Of a stretch of 64,000 bases of DNA, positions 53,796 through 62,378 are shown piece by piece (within the stretch, counting starts at the first letter, position 1; every line of letters starts with the position of its first letter). The notes beneath the pieces are model-generated. The model made no database searches and was not told where the DNA came from. It saw only the letters and a program-made list of their open reading frames with translations. Position numbers and translations under genes: made by a program. The stretch lies in NCBI RefSeq assembly GCF_947500255.1, contig NZ_CANMRL010000001.1, forward strand, positions 1,302,001 through 1,366,000, given 5' to 3'. Origin of the DNA: an uncultured Psychroserpens sp. (GTDB lineage: Bacteria > Bacteroidota > Bacteroidia > Flavobacteriales > Flavobacteriaceae).

Positions 53796-54152
53796 ATGGC
53801 AAGAGATGAGCAATTAAAACAACGTTGGGAATTGGTTGTAGAGAAATTATCTGCACGATTTTCAGATGGAGATCCCTTAGATCTAGACGCAATTATTTAT
53901 TTAATAGGTGTTCAAGAATTAGGACAACTAGATAGGCGTTTTAAAAAAGACCACAAGCTGGATCTCATGCATATTGCTATTTGTAAACTCTTATCACCTT
54001 ACGGTTATTACGAATTCGATTTTGTAGATGAAGAAGGCTGGCCGCATTACAAGGTAAAAGAGCAATTGCCACCTTTAAAAGCAGGCGAACAAAGTGTCTT
54101 GATGAAAGACGCTATTGTTAACTATTTCATTGAAACCGAATTTATAGACTAA
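53796..54152 (+). CDS. Conserved hypothetical protein
   Basis: This 118-residue acidic protein (QRWELVVEKLSARFSDG, DLDAIIYLIGVQELG, KDHKLDLMHIAICKLLSPYGYYEFD) is helical in its first two thirds and lacks a signal peptide. I know it only as a conserved Bacteroidota protein of unknown function. It stands alone with its own promoter, upstream of pheS. Confidence 0.75.
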   Translation: MARDEQLKQRWELVVEKLSARFSDGDPLDLDAIIYLIGVQELGQLDRRFKKDHKLDLMHIAICKLLSPYGYYEFDFVDEEGWPHYKVKEQLPPLKAGEQSVLMKDAIVNYFIETEFID

Positions 54153-54160
54153 TTAGTTAG

Positions 54161-54253
54161 TTGGGCGTTACCGCAAGGGTCGCGCTCTCGTCAGTCGCTT
54201 CCAGATAAAAAGTATCTGGAGAGCTCCAACAAATGCCTCCATCGCTAACGCAA
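54161..54253 (+). repeat. GC-rich inverted-repeat element before pheS
   Basis: A stretch richer in G and C than its surroundings lies between TTGGGCGTTACCGC and CGCTAACGCAAA. GCGTTA (54165-54170) pairs with TAACGC (54246-54251). Inside, GCTCTC can pair with AGAGC, and CCAGATA (54201-54207) pairs with TATCTGG (54213-54219). The wording is like intergenic repeats I recall in Flavobacteriaceae. It could be a mobile or REP-like element rather than a pheS leader. Confidence 0.55.
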
Positions 54254-54296
54254 ATCTCGATAAAATGATTAAATTTGCGTTTCATTTTCAGGTATT

Positions 54297-55316
54297 ATGA
54301 TAGATAAGATAAAAGAACTCATCGCTGAAGCCGAAGCATTTACAACTCAATCTAAAGAAGAGGTTGAAAACTTCCGTATCAAGTATTTAGGATCTAAAGG
54401 ACTCCTAAAGCAGTATTTTGCCGAGTTTAAAAATGTAGCAAATGAGCAGAAAAAAGAGTTTGGTCAAACCATTAATCAACTCAAAAAGACTGCAGAAGAA
54501 AAGGTTAATGCTCTAAAAGAAGAATTGGAGAACAAAGAGGAAACAGCTGGTATTTACGGTGATTTATCGCGTCCAGGTGAACCTATTGAAATTGGTGCAC
54601 GTCATCCAATTTCAATAGTAAAAAACCAGATTATCGATATCTTTTCTCGCATAGGGTTTAATGTAAGTGAAGGGCCAGAAATTGAAGACGATTGGCATAA
54701 CTTTACAGCATTAAACTTACCAGAATACCATCCTGCTCGTGATATGCAGGATACCTTTTTTGTGCAAACCAATCCAGATGTGTTACTACGTACACACACC
54801 AGTTCGGTGCAAGTACGTTATATGGAGAATAACAAGCCACCTATTCGTACCATTTCTCCTGGTCGTGTATTTCGTAACGAAGCTATTTCGGCACGTTCAC
54901 ACTGCTTTTTCCATCAGGTAGAAGGTTTATACATTGATAAAGATGTGAGTTTTGCCGATCTCAAACAGACGCTTCAATATTTCACTACAGAAATGTTCGG
55001 GAAGTCAAAAATTCGTTTACGTCCATCGTATTTCCCTTTTACTGAGCCAAGTGCTGAGGTTGATGTGTATTGGGGATTAGAAACCGAAACCGATTATAAA
55101 ATGACCAAAGGAACCGGTTGGTTAGAAATTATGGGTTGTGGTATGGTAGATCCTAATGTATTAGAAAACTGTGGTATCGATTCTAAAGAATACTCTGGTT
55201 TTGCCTTTGGTATGGGAATCGATCGTATTGCGCTATTACTTCACCAAATTAGTGATATTCGTTTATTAAGCGAAAATGATGTACGTTTCTTAGAGCAATT
55301 TAAGAGTGCACTTTAA
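54297..55316 (+). CDS. pheS: Phenylalanine--tRNA ligase alpha subunit
   Basis: This 339-residue class II synthetase subunit has an N-terminal coiled coil (about 1-90) and the catalytic domain with motif 1 (about 110-130), motif 2 (ARSHCFFHQVEGLYID) and motif 3 (FAFGMGIDRIALLLHQI). It charges tRNA-Phe together with the beta subunit, which is not adjacent here, as often in Bacteroidota. Its stop overlaps the convergent Kelch gene by four bases. Confidence 0.97.
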   Translation: MIDKIKELIAEAEAFTTQSKEEVENFRIKYLGSKGLLKQYFAEFKNVANEQKKEFGQTINQLKKTAEEKVNALKEELENKEETAGIYGDLSRPGEPIEIGARHPISIVKNQIIDIFSRIGFNVSEGPEIEDDWHNFTALNLPEYHPARDMQDTFFVQTNPDVLLRTHTSSVQVRYMENNKPPIRTISPGRVFRNEAISARSHCFFHQVEGLYIDKDVSFADLKQTLQYFTTEMFGKSKIRLRPSYFPFTEPSAEVDVYWGLETETDYKMTKGTGWLEIMGCGMVDPNVLENCGIDSKEYSGFAFGMGIDRIALLLHQISDIRLLSENDVRFLEQFKSAL

Positions 55317-56665
55317 TTAACTATTTTTGAGTCTACAGGCTTCGCTTTAGAAAATTCATCAATGTCTATAACATATAAACTTGATAAAGCCTTTTTTGAG
55401 TAGTCGTTTTCCATATAACCACCAATAATATAGAGTTTGTTTTGATGATAGTGCATCTTTGGGTGCTTGATGTTTAAATTAATTTTATAAGCTTCTAATA
55501 GACCAGTTGTTGTATCATATGTTAATAGTCGATCTTCATTAAACATATATATGATGTTCTTATGAACAGCCAAAGCAGGACGCTCCATATCGTAGAATAG
55601 TTCACCTTCAGTTTTCCATGTTCCAGTAGTTATATCATAAGATTCTATGTCTTTCAAGGCCTTTTCATTATAACCGCCAATAAGATATACAGTTCTGTCT
55701 ATGATAACACCCTGTGTTTCTTTAGCAGTTTTCATTTTTTGGAGCTCATACCAATGTCCAGAAGTGATATTGTAAATATGAGATACATCACTATATACTT
55801 TCTTGCCTTTTTTGTTTTTTGAAGTTGAACCTCCCATAACAATAATGTTATCTTCATAGGTAAACGATGCAAAGTTCACCCCTTGATGTGGATTAGTATG
55901 ATCAATGACGATGTCTTTAGAACCCATATCGAACACTTCAATCTTGTCATCTAGATACTCTTTTTTTCGGTTGACTGATAATCGTTTTCCACCTAAACTA
56001 TATAGCGTGTTTCCGTAGCAATTGAGGTTATGATAGGCTCGTTTTCTAAATTTGGTTTCAGCTATTGACCATTGGTTATTTTGAATATCATAAATCTGAA
56101 GATTTTCACTATAGTTCTCAAAAGGATAATTTCGTCTGAATTCTCTAATAACATCACCTAAGGTAGCTCGTGGCATATAGCTAACTGCGGCTAAGGCTCT
56201 TTTTCCGGTGTCTTCGGTATATGATGAATTCCCGCTAATCACATAAATGTAATTCCCTACAACTTGTGAATCAAAAGCAAATACACCAGTTTTTAAGGGT
56301 TTCAATGTTTTGAATTGTATTGTAGAGTTTAATTTTTTGGAAGAATTGACCACAACTTCATCAAGGTTTTCTAATTTTTTAGAAAGGTAAATCGTGGTAT
56401 TTGTTTTTGTGAATGTTGATATTGCTACCGTTTTAGAATGATAACCAATGATTGAAAACTCTAATCGATCTGTTTTTGATGTTTTAGATTTCAGCGTAAG
56501 ATTAAACCTTCCGTCGGTACCAGAAACTGTTCCAATATTTTTCTTTTCAAAATAAACAGTTACGTTTTCAATAGGTTCATTTGTTTCAGAATCAAGAATT
56601 ATCCCACTAATATCTTGTGCAATTATAAATTGTGTAAAAAATAAAAAGAATAAAGTGAACCTCAT
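55313..56665 (-). CDS. Secreted Kelch-repeat protein with carboxypeptidase-regulatory domain
   Basis: This 450-residue protein has a signal peptide (TQFIIAQD), a carboxypeptidase-regulatory-like domain (about 18-95, GIILDSETNEPIENVTVYFE) and a Kelch beta-propeller (about 120-440). Repeats show GG or a close variant followed by aromatic residues (NTLYSLGGK, NIIVMGGST, TVYLIGGYN, KLYIIGGYM). Kelch propellers bind proteins or sugars. I see no T9SS sorting domain. It is convergent with pheS. Confidence 0.88.
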   Translation of the reverse strand: MRFTLFFLFFTQFIIAQDISGIILDSETNEPIENVTVYFEKKNIGTVSGTDGRFNLTLKSKTSKTDRLEFSIIGYHSKTVAISTFTKTNTTIYLSKKLENLDEVVVNSSKKLNSTIQFKTLKPLKTGVFAFDSQVVGNYIYVISGNSSYTEDTGKRALAAVSYMPRATLGDVIREFRRNYPFENYSENLQIYDIQNNQWSIAETKFRKRAYHNLNCYGNTLYSLGGKRLSVNRKKEYLDDKIEVFDMGSKDIVIDHTNPHQGVNFASFTYEDNIIVMGGSTSKNKKGKKVYSDVSHIYNITSGHWYELQKMKTAKETQGVIIDRTVYLIGGYNEKALKDIESYDITTGTWKTEGELFYDMERPALAVHKNIIYMFNEDRLLTYDTTTGLLEAYKINLNIKHPKMHYHQNKLYIIGGYMENDYSKKALSSLYVIDIDEFSKAKPVDSKIVN

Positions 56666-56755
56666 AAAATTTGATTACTTATGATTGCCTAACGAAGTTC
56701 GACTATTTTTATGAGAATATCAATAGGTTAAACTTTAATAATAAACTTAATATAT

Positions 56756-56763
56756 TAATTTTG
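56756..56763 (+). promoter_or_regulatory. Promoter-like -7 element close to a start codon
   Basis: TAATTTTG fits TAnnTTTG and ends five bases before the ATG at 56769, so a transcript from it would be nearly leaderless. Confidence 0.35.
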
Positions 56764-56768
56764 TAGCC

Positions 56769-57164
56769 ATGAAAAAAGACATCCATATTCCAGAAGTTCA
56801 AGATGTGTTTGTTGCCGTCGTTCAAGAACAACACCCTGAGTATAAAACCGATGATTGGAATGCTTATATCATCAACAATAAAGATGTCGATCTCGATACC
56901 GTTTTAATCGTATCTAAAGGTTATTCTGAAGATAAGATGACACCTGTAATGCGTCATACCATAAAGTTACTTCCTGCCAGAAGCTATGCCAAGATAGAGT
57001 TTATGCAAAATGATGTCCTACAATTAAACAATGAGTTTAAAGTGACATTTTTTGAAGGTAATGCGATGCTAGACAAAACCTATGTGTTTAGAAAGAATAC
57101 GATTAACATTAATGCTTTGCAAACGATTCCGTTGATGCAGCTCAAAGGGGTTTTGGTGAAGTAA
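56769..57164 (+). CDS. Conserved hypothetical cytoplasmic protein
   Basis: This 131-residue protein (MKKDIHIPEVQDVFVAVVQEQHPEYKT...) has two beta-rich halves joined by HTIKLLPARSYAKIEF and no signal peptide or membrane segment. I recall similar Bacteroidota proteins mis-annotated as phenylalanyl-tRNA synthetase subunits, possibly because of their location. There is no synthetase motif here. Function is unknown. Confidence 0.75.
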   Translation: MKKDIHIPEVQDVFVAVVQEQHPEYKTDDWNAYIINNKDVDLDTVLIVSKGYSEDKMTPVMRHTIKLLPARSYAKIEFMQNDVLQLNNEFKVTFFEGNAMLDKTYVFRKNTININALQTIPLMQLKGVLVK

Positions 57165-57195
57165 TGGTTTGTCATTCCGACTAAAGAGGAGGGAT

Positions 57196-58197
57196 CTAAT
57201 CCAACTTCTCTGTCAGTTTCTTAAAGACCTTCTTTGGATTTTTGTTCTCATACAAAATATCATAAACCGCATTTATAATTGGCAACCGTGTTTTTTTTAT
57301 ATTCTTCTTATTGAGCTCATGAGCACTTTTCGTTGCATAATAACCCTCGGCAACCATATTCATTTCCATCTGTGCAGACTTTACAGTGTAACCTTTACCA
57401 ATCATGTTGCCAAACATACGATTACGAGAAAATGTTGAATATCCTGTTACTAGTAGATCACCTAAATAAGCCGAATTATTAATATTACGCTTCATTTTGT
57501 GCATCTTCTTGATAAAACGTTTCATTTCACGAATGGCATTACTCATCAATACACTCTGAAAATTGTCACCATAACCTAATCCGTGAGCAATTCCAGCGGC
57601 AATGGCATATATGTTTTTGAGCATAACAGCATATTCGGTACCAATAATGTCGTCACTAATTTTCGTCTTGATATAATTACTTGACAGTGCATCGGCAATC
57701 GCTTGTGCTTTAGTAGCATCTGCACACGAAATGGTGAGATAAGACAATCGCTCTAACGCCACTTCTTCAGCATGACAAGGTCCAGCGATAACAGCAATAT
57801 TTTCAAATGGGATATGGTAAATATCATGAAAATGCTCACCTACTAATAATCCAGACTCAGGCATAATACCTTTTACGGCAGAGACAACAATCTTTTTTGA
57901 GATATCCACATTTAACTTTTCGAGTTCACCATGAATAAAAGCCGATGGAATCACAAAAATTAAGACATCAGCCCATTCGGCTATGTCATTAATATCATTA
58001 CTTATTTTGAGTTGTTCGGTCTTAAATTCTACAGAACTGAGATAACTAGGATTGTGCTGTTCTTTTAATAAATGCTCTTTAGTATACACACTTCGCATAT
58101 ACCAACCAATTTCATCTAAGTTTTCAGAAAGCATCTTTACGATAGCAGTTGCCCAACTTCCCGCGCCAAATACAGCATATTTTAATGGTTGACTCAT
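57196..58197 (-). CDS. gpsA: NAD(P)H-dependent glycerol-3-phosphate dehydrogenase
   Basis: This 333-residue enzyme reduces dihydroxyacetone phosphate to sn-glycerol 3-phosphate for phospholipid synthesis. It has the dinucleotide site VFGAGSWATAIVK, VVSAVKGI, the AGPCHAEEVA active segment and the catalytic Lys region (AVMLKNIYAIAAG). It is monocistronic and divergent from the lipoprotein gene at 58428. Confidence 0.96.
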   Translation of the reverse strand: MSQPLKYAVFGAGSWATAIVKMLSENLDEIGWYMRSVYTKEHLLKEQHNPSYLSSVEFKTEQLKISNDINDIAEWADVLIFVIPSAFIHGELEKLNVDISKKIVVSAVKGIMPESGLLVGEHFHDIYHIPFENIAVIAGPCHAEEVALERLSYLTISCADATKAQAIADALSSNYIKTKISDDIIGTEYAVMLKNIYAIAAGIAHGLGYGDNFQSVLMSNAIREMKRFIKKMHKMKRNINNSAYLGDLLVTGYSTFSRNRMFGNMIGKGYTVKSAQMEMNMVAEGYYATKSAHELNKKNIKKTRLPIINAVYDILYENKNPKKVFKKLTEKLD

Positions 58198-58222
58198 AAA
58201 TGGATTATCAATTTCAGTTAGT

Positions 58223-58230
58223 CAAAAATA
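58223..58230 (-). promoter_or_regulatory. Probable -7 element of the gpsA promoter
   Basis: The minus strand reads TATTTTTG, matching TAnnTTTG, 25 bases before the gpsA ATG. Confidence 0.5.
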
Positions 58231-58276
58231 AGGAATTTATGCGCTTTTCCGAAGGAAACCTCTAGACTTTCCATTT

Positions 58277-58292
58277 TTGGCACGCGTTTTGA
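58277..58292 (+). promoter_or_regulatory. Sigma-54-like promoter
   Basis: TTGGCAC (58277-58283), five bases, TTGA (58289-58292) matches the -24/-12 consensus TGGCAC-N5-TTGC with one mismatch in the -12 box. It faces the lipoprotein gene starting at 58428, leaving a leader of about 125 bases. Confidence 0.55.
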
Positions 58293-58427
58293 AAGTTAGA
58301 TATTAGAAATCAAAAAAGGGACAATTATGAAATGAACATAAACTTTAAGAATCTGAATTTTGTAACTAAGATTTTTTAAAGTTTTGTGAATTCCATTTGA
58401 CGGCATTTTTTTATAAAACATGGACAA

Positions 58428-59372
58428 ATGAAAACGATGAAACTACTTTTAAGCTTTGCTTTAACCGCAACATTATTTACCTCTTGTTACACAGAGGAAG
58501 TTATTATCACAGATAACAACCCTGGTATTTCATTAAACCAGTTGTTAAACTCCTACGAGTTATGGTATGTAGATATCAATCAAACTTTAGGACCTGGTGA
58601 GACACCGTTTTTACAGATTGCATTTACGGTTTCGTTTAGAAATGGTGTGTTATATGCTAACAACAATTTGGTTGGTTTTGGTAACCAAGGTAATGGTTAT
58701 GGTATTGATGTTGGAACTTACGATGCGTACAATATGATTTTGGATATCAATCACGATATTGATGGATTTGAAACGTTTGATGTTTTTCAAATTGATAACA
58801 ATACCATAGAATTATATAACCCGTTTAATGATACGTCTTATTTCTTAAATGGATACCAAAGAAATACATTTGATTATGACTTTGTATTCTATGATAACAT
58901 TCACTATTTCTTACAGGAATATGAGGCATGGGAAAAGACCTATACTAGTGAAATGGGTGTGTTGAATGAATTTGATAACGAAAATTACCTTCAGTTTTTA
59001 GCTGGTGGGAATGATTCAGAATTTAGAAGCTCTCAAGACGTAAATATCTCAAACCCAGATAATATCTATTGGGATTATACAGGAGTATATGGTGTAGGAG
59101 ACATTAGTGTAAATATGTATTTAAAAACATTAACACTAGATTATGATTTCTTTGACAATGAATTCTTCGAATTGAGCGTTATTAATGATCAAAGGATAGA
59201 ATTATTTCATCCATCATCTGAAACAGTGTATGAATTTACAGGACGAGGATACATTCAATTCTTAAGAGAAGCTGATGCTTCTGGAAAACGTATCACTGGT
59301 ACGAAACAATTGAAAAAACGTAAGCAGAAAACTGCTAAAAAAGATAACCCTAGGGTAAGTACAAGGAGCTAG
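58428..59372 (+). CDS. Lipoprotein with two similar halves (unknown)
   Basis: This 314-residue protein has a lipobox signal (ATLFTSC, Cys at residue 20) and a mature part of two related halves. Each has a run of aromatic residues, a GYGIDVG- or GVYGVGD-type turn and strand pairs (FDVFQIDNNTIELYNP..TSYFLNG and FELSVINDQRIELFHP..TVYEFTG). The end is Lys/Arg-rich. The alternative start at 58437 drops three residues. The upstream sigma-54-like promoter suggests special regulation. Function is unknown. Confidence 0.75.
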   Translation: MKTMKLLLSFALTATLFTSCYTEEVIITDNNPGISLNQLLNSYELWYVDINQTLGPGETPFLQIAFTVSFRNGVLYANNNLVGFGNQGNGYGIDVGTYDAYNMILDINHDIDGFETFDVFQIDNNTIELYNPFNDTSYFLNGYQRNTFDYDFVFYDNIHYFLQEYEAWEKTYTSEMGVLNEFDNENYLQFLAGGNDSEFRSSQDVNISNPDNIYWDYTGVYGVGDISVNMYLKTLTLDYDFFDNEFFELSVINDQRIELFHPSSETVYEFTGRGYIQFLREADASGKRITGTKQLKKRKQKTAKKDNPRVSTRS

Positions 59373-59399
59373 ATTTTGGTTGGTTATTTAGACTCCATA

Positions 59400-59440
59400 A
59401 GGCGTCCATCTCAAATTATTTGGGATGGGCGTTTCTTCTT
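59400..59440 (+). terminator. Terminator of the two-half lipoprotein gene
   Basis: CGTCCATCTCAAAT pairs with ATTTGGGATGGGCG with two G-U pairs around a short loop, followed by TTTCTTCTTTTA. Confidence 0.75.
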
Positions 59441-59569
59441 TTATAAGGTGAAGTGACTTGTGTGTATATCTTGTGTCCTAACTATTGGAAGCTGATTACA
59501 TTATTGGAATAGAACCAACATTTCGTCAACTTTACAATTACAGTATTAACCTTAAAACAATTAACAACT

Positions 59570-60079
59570 ATGGGATTATTTTCATTTATTAAAAACACAG
59601 GCGCTAGAGTCTTTGGAATAGGAAAAACAACAGAAGAGGAAGCTGCAGCAGCAAGAGCAAAAGCAAGAAGAGATGCAGATGAAGCAGAGCTAAAGTTAGA
59701 GGAAGCAGCAGCACGTAATTTAGAAGAAACAATTAATGATTTACAATTACGAGTAGACAATCTATATGTATTTGTTGATGATGATATGGCTAGAGTATCT
59801 GGTATGGCTTATGATCAAGCAACAAAAGAAAAGGTTGTATTAGTGATTGGAAATACGGCTGGCATAGCAACTGTAGATGATCAAATGACAGTAGAGCATG
59901 TAGAACCAGAAGCACAATTTCATACGGTTGCTAGTGGCGATACTTTAGGAAAAATTGCAAAGCATTATTATGGTAATGCCATGAAATACCCTGAAATCTT
60001 TGAAGCTAATAAGCCAATGCTAACAGATCCTGATAAAATTTATCCAGGACAAGTATTACGTATACCACATTTAGACTAA
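59570..60079 (+). CDS. lysM: LysM-BON protein (Kbp/YgaU-like)
   Basis: This 169-residue soluble protein has an Ala/Glu-rich N-terminal helix (about 20-55), a BON domain (about 55-115, NLEETINDLQLRV, VSGMA..KEKVVLVIGN) and a C-terminal LysM domain (about 120-168, FHTVASGDTLGKIAKHYYG, DPDKIYPGQVLRIP). The arrangement matches E. coli Kbp, a cytoplasmic potassium-binding protein. No signal peptide is present, so it is unlikely to bind peptidoglycan outside. Confidence 0.92.
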   Translation: MGLFSFIKNTGARVFGIGKTTEEEAAAARAKARRDADEAELKLEEAAARNLEETINDLQLRVDNLYVFVDDDMARVSGMAYDQATKEKVVLVIGNTAGIATVDDQMTVEHVEPEAQFHTVASGDTLGKIAKHYYGNAMKYPEIFEANKPMLTDPDKIYPGQVLRIPHLD

Positions 60080-60101
60080 GGTTTAAATTAACGATATAAA
60101 A

Positions 60102-60132
60102 AAAAAGGCACAACTTTAAGTTGTGCCTTTTT
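60102..60132 (+). terminator. Bidirectional terminator
   Basis: AAAAGGCACAACTT pairs with AAGTTGTGCCTTTT around a one-base loop, with an A-run before and T-run after. It also serves the convergent gene ending at 60148. Confidence 0.93.
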
Positions 60133-60147
60133 TAGTTTAGCCGTTTT

Positions 60148-61458
60148 TTACTTTAAAACTGTTTTCAAGGCCTCAACATCATAAGGCTTAGCCACGATGG
60201 TTTTGTTTTTGTCTAATAGGAAATAAGATGGTGTAGATTCTATGCCATAGGCATCAGAAGTTGGGTTATCCCATTTTCCTAAGCCTAGTACATGAATAAA
60301 ACCTGGGAATTCAGCAATCTTCTTTTGCCAGTTTTCAGCGTCATCTTCAAGTGCAAAAGCAATCACCTTCAGTCCTTTTTTGTTGGCAAGCATGGTTTTT
60401 AATTTTGGTAACTCGTCTAAGCAATGTCCACAAGTACTACTCCAAAACACCACTAAATACTGCTCTGAAATATCTAAGTCATGAAGTGTTGTGCTTATGG
60501 TTTCACCATTTTTTGTAATGGCTAAATCAAAATTCGCCGCTTTATTCCCAACAGTATTGTTTTTATATACGACGAGCTGTTCGGTAAGGGCATCGTAATT
60601 AACGGTCTTAGCGAGTTCTAATAAGTGGTTATCTGCTACATAATTGGCCAACTCTGAATTGTCCATACCCTTAAAACGTCTCCAGATCATTTCATATAAA
60701 ATCGTTTTAATCTCTACATGTCCATCTCCAATAGTAGTCATTAAATGATCAACGTCCTTTTTATAGACGTCATTACTTGTACTGGCTGTCATTCCGAAGA
60801 TATAGGCCAACACACGATCTATAAGGAAGTCTGAGCTCTGTAATAAGGCGCTTCCAAAGTCTACATGATCTAAATATGTACGTTTTAAATTTTTAGAGTA
60901 GGTTGATAGGTCTTCAAATTCTTGAGGAATGTATGGCGAATTCGCTTTTATAAATTGCGATGCTAAGGTTTCTTTTGAAGAGTCTTCGTAAGCACTTTGT
61001 GTATCACTCAATGTTTTTATGATATCTAAATAGGCTTTTTTATCTGTGCTTTCTTGGGTGTAAAAATTACTTAAGGTTTGGTTTATCATGTCCATACTTT
61101 TCATATAACTCGCCCATAATTTGTTTTCGTTACTGTTTGTAAACTCTAAACCTTTATCGAGATCAAATGTAAATGCAGTGGATTCTTTGCCGTTGTAAAT
61201 GAAGTCGAAATTATTTTCTTCAGGAGGTAATGCATAGACAATTTTATAAATACCAGGTTTGGCATCAGCAGCTAAAACAATACTAAAACTACCATCATCT
61301 GCCAGTTGTGCTCTATCAATATAATCTGAACCCGTTGGCGTGGCGCGATATAAAAAAGCATAGGTAAATTGTTCGGCAGGAGTGAATGTCCCGCTTATGC
61401 TGTTTTGAGCAAAAATAAAAGAGGGGATTAACGTTAGAAGTAGTAAAAGTCTTTTCAT
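60148..61458 (-). CDS. TlpA-like thioredoxin-fold secreted protein
   Basis: The ATG at 61458 gives MKRLLLLLTLIPSFIFAQ, a signal peptide; a longer frame adds fifteen non-signal residues. The 436-residue protein has an N-terminal beta-domain, a helical middle (about 120-300) and a C-terminal thioredoxin-like domain. Its redox motif is FWSSTCGHCLDELP (C343 and C346). It is probably a periplasmic thiol-disulfide protein, as the AhpC/TSA-TlpA members are. The large N-terminal part is typical of Bacteroidota versions. Confidence 0.88.
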   Translation of the reverse strand: MKRLLLLLTLIPSFIFAQNSISGTFTPAEQFTYAFLYRATPTGSDYIDRAQLADDGSFSIVLAADAKPGIYKIVYALPPEENNFDFIYNGKESTAFTFDLDKGLEFTNSNENKLWASYMKSMDMINQTLSNFYTQESTDKKAYLDIIKTLSDTQSAYEDSSKETLASQFIKANSPYIPQEFEDLSTYSKNLKRTYLDHVDFGSALLQSSDFLIDRVLAYIFGMTASTSNDVYKKDVDHLMTTIGDGHVEIKTILYEMIWRRFKGMDNSELANYVADNHLLELAKTVNYDALTEQLVVYKNNTVGNKAANFDLAITKNGETISTTLHDLDISEQYLVVFWSSTCGHCLDELPKLKTMLANKKGLKVIAFALEDDAENWQKKIAEFPGFIHVLGLGKWDNPTSDAYGIESTPSYFLLDKNKTIVAKPYDVEALKTVLK

Positions 61459-61511
61459 TGGTGTTTTATTTATTTTAAACACATTATCAGTTTCAAATAT
61501 CAAGCCAAATA

Positions 61512-62378
61512 TCAGGATTTTTTTCTTTTTGATCGCATACTTTCAATAACGACTGTAGAAATAATGAGTGCACCACCCAAATAGGTATTCCATGTTGGGA
61601 TTTCATTTAAGAAGAAAAAGGCAATGATAATTCCAAAAATAGGTTGTGTACTCGCTATGATGCTCGCTGTACTTACTTTAAAATATTTGAGGCTATTGAT
61701 AAACATGGTATGACCAATGGCAGTTGTCAATAAGGCTAATAAAATCACATATGGAAATTGTGTTTCAATAGCTGAAGTTCCTAAAATGAATAACGACGGA
61801 ACTAAAACAGCAGCTAAGATGAGCACTTGATAAAACATAAGCATACTTCCGTTATAAGAAGACACGTGTTGTTTTAGCATAAGTGTTCTAATGGCATAGC
61901 ATACCGCCGAGAGTAATCCAAACAAAACGCCTTTTAGCTGCGAGCTTTCCAAATCGAAATCTGGCGCTAAAAAATAGATACCAATTAATACCAGTCCGCC
62001 AAGAACAAGATGAATGGGATCAAACTTTACTTTTGAAAAGAATGGTTCTAAAATAGCGGTAATGATTGGGAATGTAAACAGAGATAACATCCCAATAGCG
62101 ACATTAGATAATTTGAGCGCATAGAAATAAGTAATCCAATGGGCTCCTAAAAACAGGGCAGATACAAAAAATGTCAATCGGTCCTGACTAGAATGAATCT
62201 TAAGGTTAATCTTTTTGTATTTGCAAAACAGGAATAAAAAACCTGCTGCTAAAGCAGATCGCCACCACACAATAACAGGAATAGGCATATCTATAAATTT
62301 GCCTAAAGCACCAGACGTACTTATAAATACGGTAGCAACCGTTAGCCAAAGTACGTGCTTTACATGCGTGTCTTTCAT
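61512..62378 (-). CDS. EamA/DMT family transporter
   Basis: This 288-residue membrane protein has ten predicted helices in two EamA halves, with a conserved WWRSALAAGFLFL near the start, TFPIITAILEPFF, and ASTQPIFGIIIAFFFLNE in the second half. It should export or import a small metabolite; the substrate is unknown. Its ATG overlaps the mfd stop (ATGA), so it is translated with mfd. Confidence 0.93.
   Translation of the reverse strand: MKDTHVKHVLWLTVATVFISTSGALGKFIDMPIPVIVWWRSALAAGFLFLFCKYKKINLKIHSSQDRLTFFVSALFLGAHWITYFYALKLSNVAIGMLSLFTFPIITAILEPFFSKVKFDPIHLVLGGLVLIGIYFLAPDFDLESSQLKGVLFGLLSAVCYAIRTLMLKQHVSSYNGSMLMFYQVLILAAVLVPSLFILGTSAIETQFPYVILLALLTTAIGHTMFINSLKYFKVSTASIIASTQPIFGIIIAFFFLNEIPTWNTYLGGALIISTVVIESMRSKRKKS

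Noticed and set aside
54153-54296. T-box or other tRNA-sensing leader before pheS
   Set aside because: No T-box consensus, antiterminator or T-run is visible; T-boxes are rare in Bacteroidota. The nested inverted repeats fit a repeat element better.
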